Below, piece by piece: positions 7,386-15,867 of a stretch of DNA of 64,000 nt; positions within the stretch are counted from its first letter, which is position 1; every line of letters starts with the position of its first letter. Source of the stretch: CAWJMF01 sp963843945 (GTDB taxonomy: Bacteria > Vulcanimicrobiota > Vulcanimicrobiia > Vulcanimicrobiales > Vulcanimicrobiaceae); assembly GCA_963843945.1 (NCBI GenBank), contig CAWJMF010000001.1:186001-250000 (forward strand), read 5' to 3'. Below the pieces are notes generated by a model. That model worked only from the letters and a program-made list of their open reading frames with translations, did no database searches and was not told the origin of the DNA. Position numbers and translations under genes: made by a program.

Positions 7386-9197
7386 ATGCGGCCGCTCGAC
7401 CCCCGGATCCAGTTGCTCACGTGGATTGCTAGCAAGGCCGGCCTCGGTTTCCGGCCGGGCGTGAGCGTCGACGCGCTCCGCGCCATCTATGCGGCGTGGA
7501 CCCGCAATCTCGGGCCTTCGGTACCCAAGGGAGTGAGCGTTCGGGACCTGACGATCCCGATGGACGACGGCGCCACGATCGGCGCCCGCCTCTACCGGCC
7601 AGACGCTGCGGCCGGTCCGGGTCCCTTGCCGGTCCTCCTTTACTTCCACGGGGGCGGGTGGGTCATCGGCGACGTCGCTTGCTACGACGGCGTCACCAGG
7701 CTGCTGGCCCACGAGGGCCGCATCGCGGTCCTTTCGGTCGATTACCGGCTCGGACCGGAGCATCCGTTTCCGCGGGGCCACGAGGACGCCTTCGGCGCGC
7801 TGGCCTGGCTCGAGCGCAGCGCCGCGGGACTCGGGCTTTCGCCCGACCACATCGCCGTTGGCGGGGACAGCGCGGGAGGCGGACTCTCGGCCACGCTCGC
7901 AGCCTACGCCGAGTCGCGCGGGCTGCGGCGTCCGGACTTCTCGTTCCTCATCTACCCCTCGGTCGACGGCACCGGGCGTTTTCCGTCGCGCTCGCGCTTC
8001 AACGGACGCTATCCGCTCACGCCGGCCCTCGTGAAATGGTTCGCCGAGCACGCCACCCGCAACATCGACGACAAACGCGACCCGCTCTTCGTCCCGCTCG
8101 ACGCGCCCAACCCGGAACGGCTTCCGCCGACCCATATCCTCGCCGCCGCCTACGATCCGCTCGTCGACGAGGGACACGCCTACTACGAGCGCCTGCGCGC
8201 CGCCGGCGTGCCGGTAACCTACGATTTGCGCGAGACGCTTCCCCACGGCTTCGTCAGCGACGCCGGAGTCGTACCCGAGGCGCGCCGCGCCCTGATCGAC
8301 GGAATTCAGATCGCTGCGGCTGCGCTCGGCGTGCGGCGCGTGGCCGCGGTCACCGGCGCGGGCTCGGGCATCGGACGCGCCCTCGCCCACGAGCTGGCCG
8401 CGCTCGGGTATGCGCTTGCGTTGGCCGATCGCAACGAAGCGGCGTTGGCCGAAACGGTGCGCGAAGTCGAAGGCCGCACGAAGGTCAGCTCGCACGTCGT
8501 CGACGTCGCCGATAAGGCGCAAGTCGACGCGTTCGCCGAGCACGTGCTGGCCGAGCACGGCCGCGTCGATCTTTTGATCAACAACGCGGGCGTCGGACTC
8601 GCCGGCAACGTCGACGAGGTCGAAGTCGCGGAGATCGAGTGGCTGATGAACATCAACTTTTGGGGGACGGTTTACGGCGTCAAGGCGTTCCTGCCGGCCC
8701 TCAAGCACGCGGGCGACGCCACGATCGTGAACATCTCGAGCGTCTACGGTCTGTTCGGGCCCCCGGGTCAAGCGGCGTATGCGGCGAGCAAGTTTGCGGT
8801 ACGCGGCTTCAGCGAATCGCTGCGCGCGGAGCTGCGCGACGCCGGCGTGCACGTCGTGACGGTGCATCCGGGCGGCGTGAAGACGAACATCGTACGAAAC
8901 TCGCGCATCTCTGCCGGCACCGACCACGAACGGGCGCTCGCGCGCGGACGAAAGTACGAAGAGGTGGCCCTCAAGCAGCATCCGCACAAGGCCGCGCGCG
9001 ACATCGTCGACGGCATCCGGCGGCGCGCCGACCGCGTTCTCATCGGCGACGACGCCGTGCAGATCGACCTCATCGTACGTGCCTTCGGGCCGGCCGGTTC
9101 GAAGATGCTTTCCGACACGTTCAAGCGCGGCGCGGCTAAAATCGACGCGCGCCTCGCGGCCGGCGAGAAACGCGAAACCGTCGAGAAAACGGTTTGA
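7386..9197 (+). CDS. Fusion of an alpha/beta hydrolase (HSL-type esterase) and a short-chain dehydrogenase
   Basis: 603 residues from ATG 7386, with AAGGAGG directly upstream. Residues 1 to about 315 form a hormone-sensitive-lipase-type esterase: oxyanion HGGGW (88-92), nucleophile GDSAGG (Ser162), Asp near 257 (YDPLVDEG) and His287. Residues from about 318 form a classical SDR: cofactor motif TGAGSGIG (323-330), NNAG (399-402), catalytic Ser around 451 and YxxxK (465-469). Both halves keep their catalytic residues, so the fusion should be bifunctional. With the Baeyer-Villiger-type monooxygenase two genes downstream it could handle a secondary alcohol-ketone-ester route; that is an inference. 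Confidence 0.93.
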   Translation: MRPLDPRIQLLTWIASKAGLGFRPGVSVDALRAIYAAWTRNLGPSVPKGVSVRDLTIPMDDGATIGARLYRPDAAAGPGPLPVLLYFHGGGWVIGDVACYDGVTRLLAHEGRIAVLSVDYRLGPEHPFPRGHEDAFGALAWLERSAAGLGLSPDHIAVGGDSAGGGLSATLAAYAESRGLRRPDFSFLIYPSVDGTGRFPSRSRFNGRYPLTPALVKWFAEHATRNIDDKRDPLFVPLDAPNPERLPPTHILAAAYDPLVDEGHAYYERLRAAGVPVTYDLRETLPHGFVSDAGVVPEARRALIDGIQIAAAALGVRRVAAVTGAGSGIGRALAHELAALGYALALADRNEAALAETVREVEGRTKVSSHVVDVADKAQVDAFAEHVLAEHGRVDLLINNAGVGLAGNVDEVEVAEIEWLMNINFWGTVYGVKAFLPALKHAGDATIVNISSVYGLFGPPGQAAYAASKFAVRGFSESLRAELRDAGVHVVTVHPGGVKTNIVRNSRISAGTDHERALARGRKYEEVALKQHPHKAARDIVDGIRRRADRVLIGDDAVQIDLIVRAFGPAGSKMLSDTFKRGAAKIDARLAAGEKRETVEKTV

Positions 9198-9266
9198 CTT
9201 CCGTCCGCGTCGCCCTCACTATAACTCCGTACACTTCCGCTATCACTTTTTGAGAAAGGACCATCG

Positions 9267-9662
9267 ATGAGACGCTCCTTGTGCGCGGCAATCGCCGTGC
9301 TCGTTCTGGCGTTCGCGAACCCCGGCGCAGGCTCGGCGCAAATCGCCGGCAGCGTAAAGGTTCCGACCGATCAAGGTACGCTGCAAGCCATCGCGCTCGG
9401 CTACCGCGCCTCCAAGATCCTCAAGACTTCGGTCTACAACGTCGACGGCAAATCGATCGGAACGATCGACGACCTCATCTTCGCACCGTCGCGCGGCGTC
9501 TCGTTTTTCGTCATCGACGTCGGCGGCTTCTTGGGGATCGGACAGAAGCGAGTCGCCATTCCGGCCGCCGATTTCAAGATTATCGATAAGAAAGTCGTGC
9601 TGCCGGGCGTGACCGCGGCCCAGTTGAAGAGCCTGCCGGCCTTCACGTACTCGTCGCTCTGA
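9267..9662 (+). CDS. Secreted PRC-barrel domain protein
   Basis: 131 residues. Signal peptide MRRSLCAAIAVLVLAFA with cleavage probably after GSAQ (near residue 27). The mature part contains SVYNVDGKSIGTIDDLIF and VSFFVIDVGGFLGIGQKRVA, typical of PRC-barrel domains found in photosynthetic reaction-centre H subunits, RimM and many periplasmic stress proteins. ATG 9267 has GAAAGGA upstream. It lies between the hydrolase-SDR fusion and the monooxygenase, probably in the same transcript, though its role there is unclear. Confidence 0.88.
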   Translation: MRRSLCAAIAVLVLAFANPGAGSAQIAGSVKVPTDQGTLQAIALGYRASKILKTSVYNVDGKSIGTIDDLIFAPSRGVSFFVIDVGGFLGIGQKRVAIPAADFKIIDKKVVLPGVTAAQLKSLPAFTYSSL

Positions 9663-9666
9663 GCAC

Positions 9667-11154
9667 GTGGCGCTAAGCGCCGCCGAGCCAACCTCCGCAC
9701 CTCGCGTGGACGCCGAGACGATCGTCGTCGGCGCGGGTTTCGGCGGACTCGGACTCGGCCTGCGCCTGCAAGCCGCCGGGCACGACTCGTTTCTCATTTT
9801 AGAACGAGCCGGCGACGTCGGCGGAACGTGGCGCGACAACGTTTATCCGGGTTGCGCCTGCGACATCCCGGCGATGCTCTATTCGTTCTCCTTCGCGGCG
9901 GACGCGACGTGGACGCGACTCTATCCGCAGCAGCCGGAAATTTTGCGCTATCTCCAGCGTACCGCCGAGGCAGCCGGTCTACGGGCGAAGATCCGCTTCG
10001 GCAGCGAGTTGGAGGTGGCGCGATACGACGACGCGAGCGGGACGTGGACGCTGGAACTCGCCGGCGGCACGACGCTGGCCTGCCGCACCCTCGTGCTCGC
10101 GATGGGGCCGCTCAGTAAGCCGAACGTGCCGCCGATCCCCGGTGCCGAGCGTTTTACCGGCGCGTCCTTCCACTCGGCGCGCTGGGACTATTCGGTGGAT
10201 CTGCACGACAAGAACGTGGCCGTCGTCGGCACGGGTGCGAGCGCGATCCAGTTCGTTCCGCAGATCGCGCCCGAGGTGAAGCGTCTTACGCTGTTCCAGC
10301 GCACCCCGCCCTGGATCATCCCGCGCAACGACCGGCCCGTCGGCAAACTGCGTGAAGCGCTGCGCTCGCTCTCGCGCCCGTACGCGTGGCTGGTGCGCAA
10401 AGCGATCTATTGGTCGCTGGAAATTCGCGCGATCGGCTTCGTCATCGATCCGAAGCTCTTACAGCGTCAGGAAGTCGCCATCGGGAGGTTCCTCGCGCAT
10501 TCGATTCCCGATCCGGAGCTGCGCGCGAAGCTCACGCCGAAATATCGAGCCGGCTGCAAACGAATCTTGATCTCCGACGACTTCTACCCGGCGCTCACGC
10601 GAGCGAACGTCGAACTGATCGCCGCGCCCCTGGCCGAGATCCGAGAGCGTTCGGTCGTCGCCGCCGACGGCACCGAGCGCCCGGCCGACGTCATCGTCTA
10701 CGCTACGGGATTCAGAGCGACCGACGGTCTCGCGCCGGTCCGGATCTACGGCCGCGACGGCGTCGAACTGGGTGAGGTCTGGCGCGACGGCATGAGCGCC
10801 TATCTGGGAACGAGCGTCGCCGGTTTCCCGAACATGTTCTTCATCATCGGGCCGAATACCGGACTCGGCCACAACTCGATGGTCTTCATGATGGAGTCGC
10901 AGTACCGCTACGTGCTGAGCGCGCTCGACTATCTGCGTTCGAGCGGCGTTCGCTCGATCGACGTGCAGCCCGCCGTCCAGGCCGGCTTCAACGCCGCACT
11001 GCAACGGCGCTTAGCGCGCACCGTCTGGGCGACCGGCTGCTCCAGCTGGTACATCGACGCGCGCGGCAAGAACACGTCGCTCTGGCCCGGCTTCACCTTC
11101 GTCTTCCGCAACCTCACGCGAACCTTCGACCCGAAACGCTATCGCTTGAACTAA
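9667..11154 (+). CDS. Flavin-containing monooxygenase, Baeyer-Villiger type
   Basis: 495 residues from GTG 9667, four bases after the PRC-barrel stop. The FAD site is VVGAGFGGLGLGLRL (residues 20-34). The Baeyer-Villiger fingerprint FxGxxxHxxxWD appears as FTGASFHSARWD, followed by the NADPH-binding VVGTGASAIQF. ATGFRATDG lies near the end. The family inserts oxygen next to a carbonyl or on heteroatoms using NADPH and O2. The order esterase-SDR, then this enzyme, resembles known alcohol/ketone catabolic clusters. Substrate unknown. Confidence 0.93.
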   Translation: MALSAAEPTSAPRVDAETIVVGAGFGGLGLGLRLQAAGHDSFLILERAGDVGGTWRDNVYPGCACDIPAMLYSFSFAADATWTRLYPQQPEILRYLQRTAEAAGLRAKIRFGSELEVARYDDASGTWTLELAGGTTLACRTLVLAMGPLSKPNVPPIPGAERFTGASFHSARWDYSVDLHDKNVAVVGTGASAIQFVPQIAPEVKRLTLFQRTPPWIIPRNDRPVGKLREALRSLSRPYAWLVRKAIYWSLEIRAIGFVIDPKLLQRQEVAIGRFLAHSIPDPELRAKLTPKYRAGCKRILISDDFYPALTRANVELIAAPLAEIRERSVVAADGTERPADVIVYATGFRATDGLAPVRIYGRDGVELGEVWRDGMSAYLGTSVAGFPNMFFIIGPNTGLGHNSMVFMMESQYRYVLSALDYLRSSGVRSIDVQPAVQAGFNAALQRRLARTVWATGCSSWYIDARGKNTSLWPGFTFVFRNLTRTFDPKRYRLN

Positions 11155-11171
11155 CGGCTTTCCCGCGAGCG

Positions 11172-11852
11172 CTAGGCGCAGCGCAAACGCTGTCGCACGA
11201 TCGATTTGGCGGTGGCGGGCGGTGCTCCCAATTTCTCGAGCACCGCAGCGTCGATGACGCCGCCTCCGCCGGCAAGCCGTCGCCACGTTCCCGACTGCTG
11301 CGCGAAGACGTCCGCGCCGCCGCCGTTCCCCCACCAATAGGCGACGGCATAGCCCGACGCAATCTCAATGCCCCCAATCGCCTCATCCGGTCGTGAAAGC
11401 ATGAGTTTCCGGACGGCAGTCACGTCGTTGCTTTTTGCGAAGTCGGCACTACAGAAATGCCGGCTGGGATTGCCGCGTCCGGGATTGACTCCGAGTAACA
11501 GCGCTGCGTTGCCGACGGAGATGCCGTGACCCTCGAGGTCCGCCATTCTGAACGCCGGGAGAGCGATATCGATCGTCTGCCAACCGAAATCGAAGCGCCT
11601 CAGTAGCAGTTGCCCCTTAACCGTGCGGCCTTCAACGAGGCCGTGTTCGAACGAGACAACCGAGGAATCCCCGAGAGATTCGAATCGCGTCAGGTGCACC
11701 CGCGGCTCCGCCGGAAAGAAGCCCTTGGCCGTCGATGCAGCGCTGGCACGCTCGATTCGCGGCCAGGCCGGCGAAGGACTTTGAGCGACCCCTTTCTCCA
11801 GGCAGACAAACATCAACGTGAGAACTGCCGCCGAAATGCATCCAAGTCGCAA
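11172..11852 (-). CDS. Secreted protein of unknown function
   Basis: 226 residues. The first about 23 residues (MRLGCISAAVLTLMFVCLEKGVAQ) look like a signal peptide. The mature protein has a beta-rich region (VVSFEHGLVEGRTVKGQLLL) and a glycine-rich patch near residue 195 (WRRLAGGGG). I recognise no domain. It converges with the monooxygenase gene with a 17-bp gap and no clear terminator. ATG 11852 is the only sensible start. Confidence 0.7.
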   Translation of the reverse strand: MRLGCISAAVLTLMFVCLEKGVAQSPSPAWPRIERASAASTAKGFFPAEPRVHLTRFESLGDSSVVSFEHGLVEGRTVKGQLLLRRFDFGWQTIDIALPAFRMADLEGHGISVGNAALLLGVNPGRGNPSRHFCSADFAKSNDVTAVRKLMLSRPDEAIGGIEIASGYAVAYWWGNGGGADVFAQQSGTWRRLAGGGGVIDAAVLEKLGAPPATAKSIVRQRLRCA

Positions 11853-11887
11853 TGCGATTATCGTTGCAGGGCCATCGCCGAGCGGGG

Positions 11888-12301
11888 TCAGTGGCCGATC
11901 GAGCGCTGCAGCGGGACGATTACGTGCTGAAGAAAGTAGTTGAAGGGAATGTTCGGATCGACCAGGCCGGCGAATTTGCAGGCGTCGTAGCCGACGATAA
12001 AGAGCAGCAGCATGAGGAGAAACTGGCGGCTTCCCTGATCGAGTTCGCGGTTGAAGAGCGGCACGATCAGACCGATCACGACCGCCATCAGCTGAATGAA
12101 GACGATCGCGCCGCGAATTGCCGGATCGTCGAAGAAGCTGCCTCCGACCGCCGAGGCGACTTTATTCATGAAGGCGTACGCGAAGATCGCCGCGAGGTAG
12201 GCGGCTACCGCCATGACGGCGAGCGTTAGCACCGTTACAAGAAACGGCTGGCGTTGCTCGTAAAGCGGCCGTGACCGGCGCTTGACGCGGCGCGTACTCA
12301 C
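11888..12301 (-). CDS. Small integral membrane protein, unknown function
   Basis: 137 residues with a basic N-terminus (MSTRRVKRRSRPLYEQRQP) and three hydrophobic segments (about 20-43, 64-82 and 94-112). No known domain recognised. It precedes the secreted protein at 11172 on the same strand with a 35-bp gap and may share its transcript. Confidence 0.65.
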   Translation of the reverse strand: MSTRRVKRRSRPLYEQRQPFLVTVLTLAVMAVAAYLAAIFAYAFMNKVASAVGGSFFDDPAIRGAIVFIQLMAVVIGLIVPLFNRELDQGSRQFLLMLLLFIVGYDACKFAGLVDPNIPFNYFLQHVIVPLQRSIGH

Positions 12302-12352
12302 ACCGAATCCTTCGCGGCAAGACGGAAGGCGCCCTCGGCCGAAGCTCCTAGA

Positions 12353-12829
12353 GTGATGCTACAGCGATCGGAGTCCTTGCGCCAAACGCTGCTCTCGGGG
12401 TTAGCGGCCGGCGCTGCCGGCGGCGTCTTGCTGCACCTCTGGCTGGTGCTGACCTTGGTTTTCGTCCGGCACATGACCGACGCCGGCACGATCATGAAGT
12501 TCGTTGCTTCAGGGATTATGGGATCGACGTGGGCCTTTTCGAACCCGTCGGCCCCCCTGGTAGGGACCCTCATCTTCTACACGATCGCGCTCCTGTGGGG
12601 CCTCGGTTACGCGTACGTCGCCTCGACCGAGCCGTTGCTGATGAGCCACCCGCTGATGTCCGGAGCCGCTTTCGGAGTCACGGTCTTCGTGGTCATGCAG
12701 ATCGTCGAACTCACGGTCAAGATCTGGACGTGGAATCCGGCCAACATCGCCGGCTCGATCGTCGGCCATATCCTGTGCTTCGGTCTTCCGGTCGCGTACA
12801 TCGTCGCACGCTGGCCCTATCGCACGTGA
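12353..12829 (+). CDS. Membrane protein of unknown function
   Basis: 158 residues with four hydrophobic segments. GLAAGAAGGVLLHLWLVLTL near the N-terminus and a C-terminal VGHILCFGLPVAYIVARW resemble small YagU-like or DUF1440-type membrane proteins, but I cannot place it. The start is GTG 12353, immediately followed by ATG 12356, which is equally possible. Its stop overlaps the alr start (GTGA), so the two are coupled. Confidence 0.7.
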   Translation: MMLQRSESLRQTLLSGLAAGAAGGVLLHLWLVLTLVFVRHMTDAGTIMKFVASGIMGSTWAFSNPSAPLVGTLIFYTIALLWGLGYAYVASTEPLLMSHPLMSGAAFGVTVFVVMQIVELTVKIWTWNPANIAGSIVGHILCFGLPVAYIVARWPYRT

Positions 12830-13995
12830 TCGCCGAACTCCGGATCGATACCGGTGCGCTGCGCCGTAACGCCGCGCGCTTCGCGGCGCAGGTCGCACCG
12901 GCGCGGCTCGCCGCCGTCGTCAAGGCGAACGGGTACGGTCATGGGTTGGTGCCGGTCGCTCAAGCGTTCGAGAAGGACGTCGAGCGAATCTGCGTTTACA
13001 GCGCGGAAGAAGCGCTGACGCTTCGAGCGGCCGGCGTCGCGGCGCCGCTGCTCGTGCTCGGTCCGGTCGAACCGGCTTTGCTCGCCCAGCTGCACGAGGC
13101 GCAGGTTGCGGTTACGCTGTGGGACGAGGGCGCGTTCGCCCGCGACGTGAGCCGCGTCGGCGCGGCGCTGGGCCGCCCGTACGGCGTCCACGTCAAAATC
13201 GACACGGGCGTCACCCGCTTGGGACTCGACGTCCGGCGCGCGGCGCCGGCAATCGACGCGTACCTGCGCGATCCGTCGCTCCGCATCGCCGGCGTGTACA
13301 CGCACTTGGCGGCAGCCGAGGAATTGGAGTCGCGCTTCACGCTCGAGCAACTCGCCGCCTTCGAGGGCGCGCTCGCGCCGATCGAGGGCGAGTTGCGCGC
13401 GCGAGACGTGCTGCGTCATGCGGCTGCTTCCGCAGCCGCGCTTCTCTTTCCGAAATCGCGCTACGATTTCGTCCGCGCGGGAATCGGACTCTACGGCATC
13501 TGGCCTTCGCCCGAAACGCAAGCGGCCGCGGCGGGCGCGATCGACCTCGAGCCCGCGCTGAGCTGGTCGAGCGAACTGGTCGTCGTGCGCGATGTCGAGG
13601 CCGGGCGCTCGGTCGGCTACGGCTGTACCTTCCGAACGGCGCGCGCCTCGCGGATCGGCATCGTTCCGATCGGCTACGCCGAAGGCGTGCCGCGCGCCCT
13701 TTCGAATCGCGGAGCGATGCTGGTCGCGGGCCGGCGCGTTCCCATCGTCGGCCGAGTCTGCATGGACATGTCGTTCGTCGACGTCACCGACGTGCCGCAG
13801 GCGCAACCCGGCTCGCGCGTCACGCTGATCGGCGGCGACGGCGAGGCTGCAATTTCGGCGAACGAGTTCGGCGAATGGGCCGATACGATCGGCTACGAGA
13901 TCGTCGCGCGCCTGCCCGAGAGCATCCCGCGCCGTTACCTCGCGACGGTCGAGAGTGCCGCGATGGCTTCGGCGAGGTCCAGCGTCTCTTCGTAG
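12826..13995 (+). CDS. alr: Alanine racemase
   Basis: 389 residues from GTG 12826, overlapping the preceding stop. The PLP-binding lysine is Lys33 in VVKANGYGHG. The second domain has VGRVCMDMSFVDVTD, the usual region of the catalytic tyrosine loop and substrate contacts. It converts L-Ala to D-Ala for peptidoglycan, complementing ddl nearby. The last 61 bases overlap the 3' end of hisA on the other strand; both C-termini look normal, so this is a true convergent overlap. Confidence 0.96.
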   Translation: MIAELRIDTGALRRNAARFAAQVAPARLAAVVKANGYGHGLVPVAQAFEKDVERICVYSAEEALTLRAAGVAAPLLVLGPVEPALLAQLHEAQVAVTLWDEGAFARDVSRVGAALGRPYGVHVKIDTGVTRLGLDVRRAAPAIDAYLRDPSLRIAGVYTHLAAAEELESRFTLEQLAAFEGALAPIEGELRARDVLRHAAASAAALLFPKSRYDFVRAGIGLYGIWPSPETQAAAAGAIDLEPALSWSSELVVVRDVEAGRSVGYGCTFRTARASRIGIVPIGYAEGVPRALSNRGAMLVAGRRVPIVGRVCMDMSFVDVTDVPQAQPGSRVTLIGGDGEAAISANEFGEWADTIGYEIVARLPESIPRRYLATVESAAMASARSSVSS

Positions 13996-14666
13996 AGCGC
14001 GCTCCCGACGATCGCGCTGTCGACGTTGGCGGGCGTCCCGGCAGCCAGCGCGAGCAAGTCGTCGAGCGTACGCGCGCCGCCCGCCGCGGTGATTTTCAGC
14101 GGTGCGAGCCGCGCTACGTGATCGAAGGCGGCGATGTCGAAGCCGGTGCCCGCGCCGTCGCGCGCGATCTCGGTGAAGACGATCCGCTCGAAGCCCCACT
14201 GCGCGAGTTCGCTGACGAGCGCGTCGCGTTCGACCCCGCCGCGCTTGCGCCAGCCCCGAATGGCGACCTCGTTGCCGCGCGCGTCGACGCCGGCGATGAT
14301 GCGCGGGCCGTAGTCGGCGACCAGCGATCGCGCGATCTCCGGCGCTTCGACCAGCAGCGTTCCCAGGACGGCAGCGGCCGCGCCGGCCGCGAAACGCGCT
14401 TCGACGTCGGCGTTGCTGCGCACGCCGCCGCCGCTCTGTACGGGGACGTCGACCGCCGCGCAGATCGCCCGCAACGCGCCCAGGTTCTCACCCGTGCCGA
14501 ACGCGCCGTCGAGATCGATCACGTGCAGGCGCGTCGCGCCGTTCGCCACGAAGCCGCGCGCTCGCGACACCGGATCGCCGTCGTAGCGCCGCTCGTGCAG
14601 CGGATCGCCGCGTAACAGACGGACGCAATGGCCGCCGTGCAGGTCGATCGCCGGAACGACCTTCAC
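13935..14666 (-). CDS. hisA: Phosphoribosylformimino-5-aminoimidazole carboxamide ribotide isomerase HisA
   Basis: 243 residues, a (beta/alpha)8 barrel. The N-terminal MKVVPAIDLHGGHCVRLLRG carries the first catalytic Asp (Asp8), and the second phosphate-binding half has ITAAGGARTLDDL. It catalyses the Amadori rearrangement in histidine synthesis. ATG 14666 overlaps the hisH stop (ATGA). It is the last gene of gltA-hisB-hisH-hisA. Confidence 0.97.
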   Translation of the reverse strand: MKVVPAIDLHGGHCVRLLRGDPLHERRYDGDPVSRARGFVANGATRLHVIDLDGAFGTGENLGALRAICAAVDVPVQSGGGVRSNADVEARFAAGAAAAVLGTLLVEAPEIARSLVADYGPRIIAGVDARGNEVAIRGWRKRGGVERDALVSELAQWGFERIVFTEIARDGAGTGFDIAAFDHVARLAPLKITAAGGARTLDDLLALAAGTPANVDSAIVGSALYEETLDLAEAIAALSTVAR

Positions 14667-15277
14667 GCGGCGGCAATCGTGAGAAAGTTGTCGAGGAGCG
14701 CGGCGCCGGTCGCCTGGCTCTTCTCCGGATGGAATTGCGTCGCCATTACGTTGTCGCGCGCGACGATTGCCGCGAAACGGTCGCCGTGGGTCGTCGCTGC
14801 GAGCGTTCCCGCACCGACCGCTGCGCCGTAGCTATGCAAGAAGTACGCGTAGGAGCCGGGCGCGAGCCCGCGCGTAAACGGGTGTTCGGCAACCAGTTCG
14901 AGTTGGTTCCAGCCCATGTGCGGCACGCGGGGAGCATTCGTCAAGCGCGCGATGTTTCCGGGGAAGTAGCCGAGCCCCGCGTGCAGCCCGTGCTCGCTAC
15001 TCGTCTCGTAGAGAACCTGCATGCCGACGCAGATGCCGAGCAAAGGCCGGCCCGACGCGATAAAGCGGCGCAGCGCGGCATCGAGTCCGCGTTCGCCAAG
15101 CGCGCGCATCGTGGCACCGAAGGCGCCGTCTCCCGGCAAGATCGCTGCGCTCGCGCGCTCGAGCGCTGCCGGGTCGTCGCTGAGTTCGTATTCCGCGCCG
15201 CGGCGGCCCAATGCAGACAGAAGCGAGCCGAGGTTTCCGCCCCCGAAATCGATGACGGCAAGCGAGCGAGCGGCTAT
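14663..15277 (-). CDS. hisH: Imidazole glycerol phosphate synthase glutaminase subunit HisH (AUA start proposed)
   Basis: About 204 residues. The glutaminase Cys is in LGICVGMQVLYE, and the His-Glu pair in FHPEKSQ. The conserved N-terminal strand and PxxDFGGGNLxS-type motif (read as VIDFGGGNLGS) lies upstream of the first TTG (15211), so that TTG cannot be the real start. Between this motif and the in-frame stop at 15308-15310 there is no ATG, GTG or TTG. The best candidate is ATA at 15277: AAGGGA sits eight bases upstream and the codon overlaps the hisB stop (ATAG). It provides ammonia to HisF, which is not in this window. Confidence 0.9.
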   Translation of the reverse strand: MAARSLAVIDFGGGNLGSLLSALGRRGAEYELSDDPAALERASAAILPGDGAFGATMRALGERGLDAALRRFIASGRPLLGICVGMQVLYETSSEHGLHAGLGYFPGNIARLTNAPRVPHMGWNQLELVAEHPFTRGLAPGSYAYFLHSYGAAVGAGTLAATTHGDRFAAIVARDNVMATQFHPEKSQATGAALLDNFLTIAAA

Positions 15278-15867
15278 GCCAAGATTCCCTTGGTCGAGGG
15301 CACCGCGTCACCGCCCGTCAGGGCTTTTGCCTGAGCGAACGAGCGTGCGAACGCCTTGAACGAGGCTTCGCAGAGGTGGTGCGCGTTGGTGCCGGCGAGC
15401 TGAATGAGGTGCAGGTTGAAACGCCCGTTCTCGCTGACGCTGCGGAAGAAATGCGGGACCAGCTCGGTCTTGAGGTCGCCCAGGCTCTCGACGCCGAACC
15501 GCACTTCGAAGTTGAGGAAGGCGCGGCCCGACAGGTCGACGCTTCCGAGCACGAGCGCGTCATCGAGCGGTACGGCGAGCGACCCAAAGCGCGCGAGGCC
15601 ACGCTTCTCTCCCAGCGCCCGATACATCGCGCTGCCGAGCGCGATCCCGACGTCTTCAACGAGATGATGCCCGTCCAGGCCGTCGCCGGTCGCACGCAGC
15701 GTCAAGCCACAGCCCGAATGTTTGGCGAACGCCTCCAGCATGTGGTCGAGAAACTTCACGTCGGTCGCGATGGCGATCGGACCGCCGTCGAGCGCGAGTT
15801 CGAGGTCGACCGTCGTTTCTTTGGTCGCGCGCGCGATCGTCGCCCGGCGCGCGCCGTCTTCGATCAG
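15274..15867 (-). CDS. hisB: Imidazoleglycerol-phosphate dehydratase HisB (CUG start proposed)
   Basis: 197 residues. Metal-binding motifs are DHMLEAFAKHSG, GHHLVEDVGIALG and GTNAHHLCEASFKAFARS, all complete. The protein needs to begin shortly before the conserved TKETTVDLELALDG. The only sensible start is CTG 15867, with GGGAG seven bases upstream, overlapping the gltA stop (CTGA). This gives N-terminus M-I-E-D-G-A-R-R-A-T, normal for HisB. The next GTG upstream would add about 28 arginine-rich residues read through gltA. HisB dehydrates IGP to imidazole-acetol phosphate. Confidence 0.93.
   Translation of the reverse strand: MIEDGARRATIARATKETTVDLELALDGGPIAIATDVKFLDHMLEAFAKHSGCGLTLRATGDGLDGHHLVEDVGIALGSAMYRALGEKRGLARFGSLAVPLDDALVLGSVDLSGRAFLNFEVRFGVESLGDLKTELVPHFFRSVSENGRFNLHLIQLAGTNAHHLCEASFKAFARSFAQAKALTGGDAVPSTKGILA

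Noticed and set aside
7386..9197. Hydrolase-SDR fusion as an assembly artefact
   Set aside because: The frame is continuous over 603 codons with both sets of catalytic residues and no stop or composition change at the junction.
9667..9669. PRC-barrel and monooxygenase as one fused protein
   Set aside because: The PRC-barrel stop at 9660-9662 is clear and the monooxygenase has its own GTG start four bases on.
15209..15211. TTG as the hisH start
   Set aside because: It would delete the conserved N-terminal strand and glutaminase-associated motif IDFGGGN.
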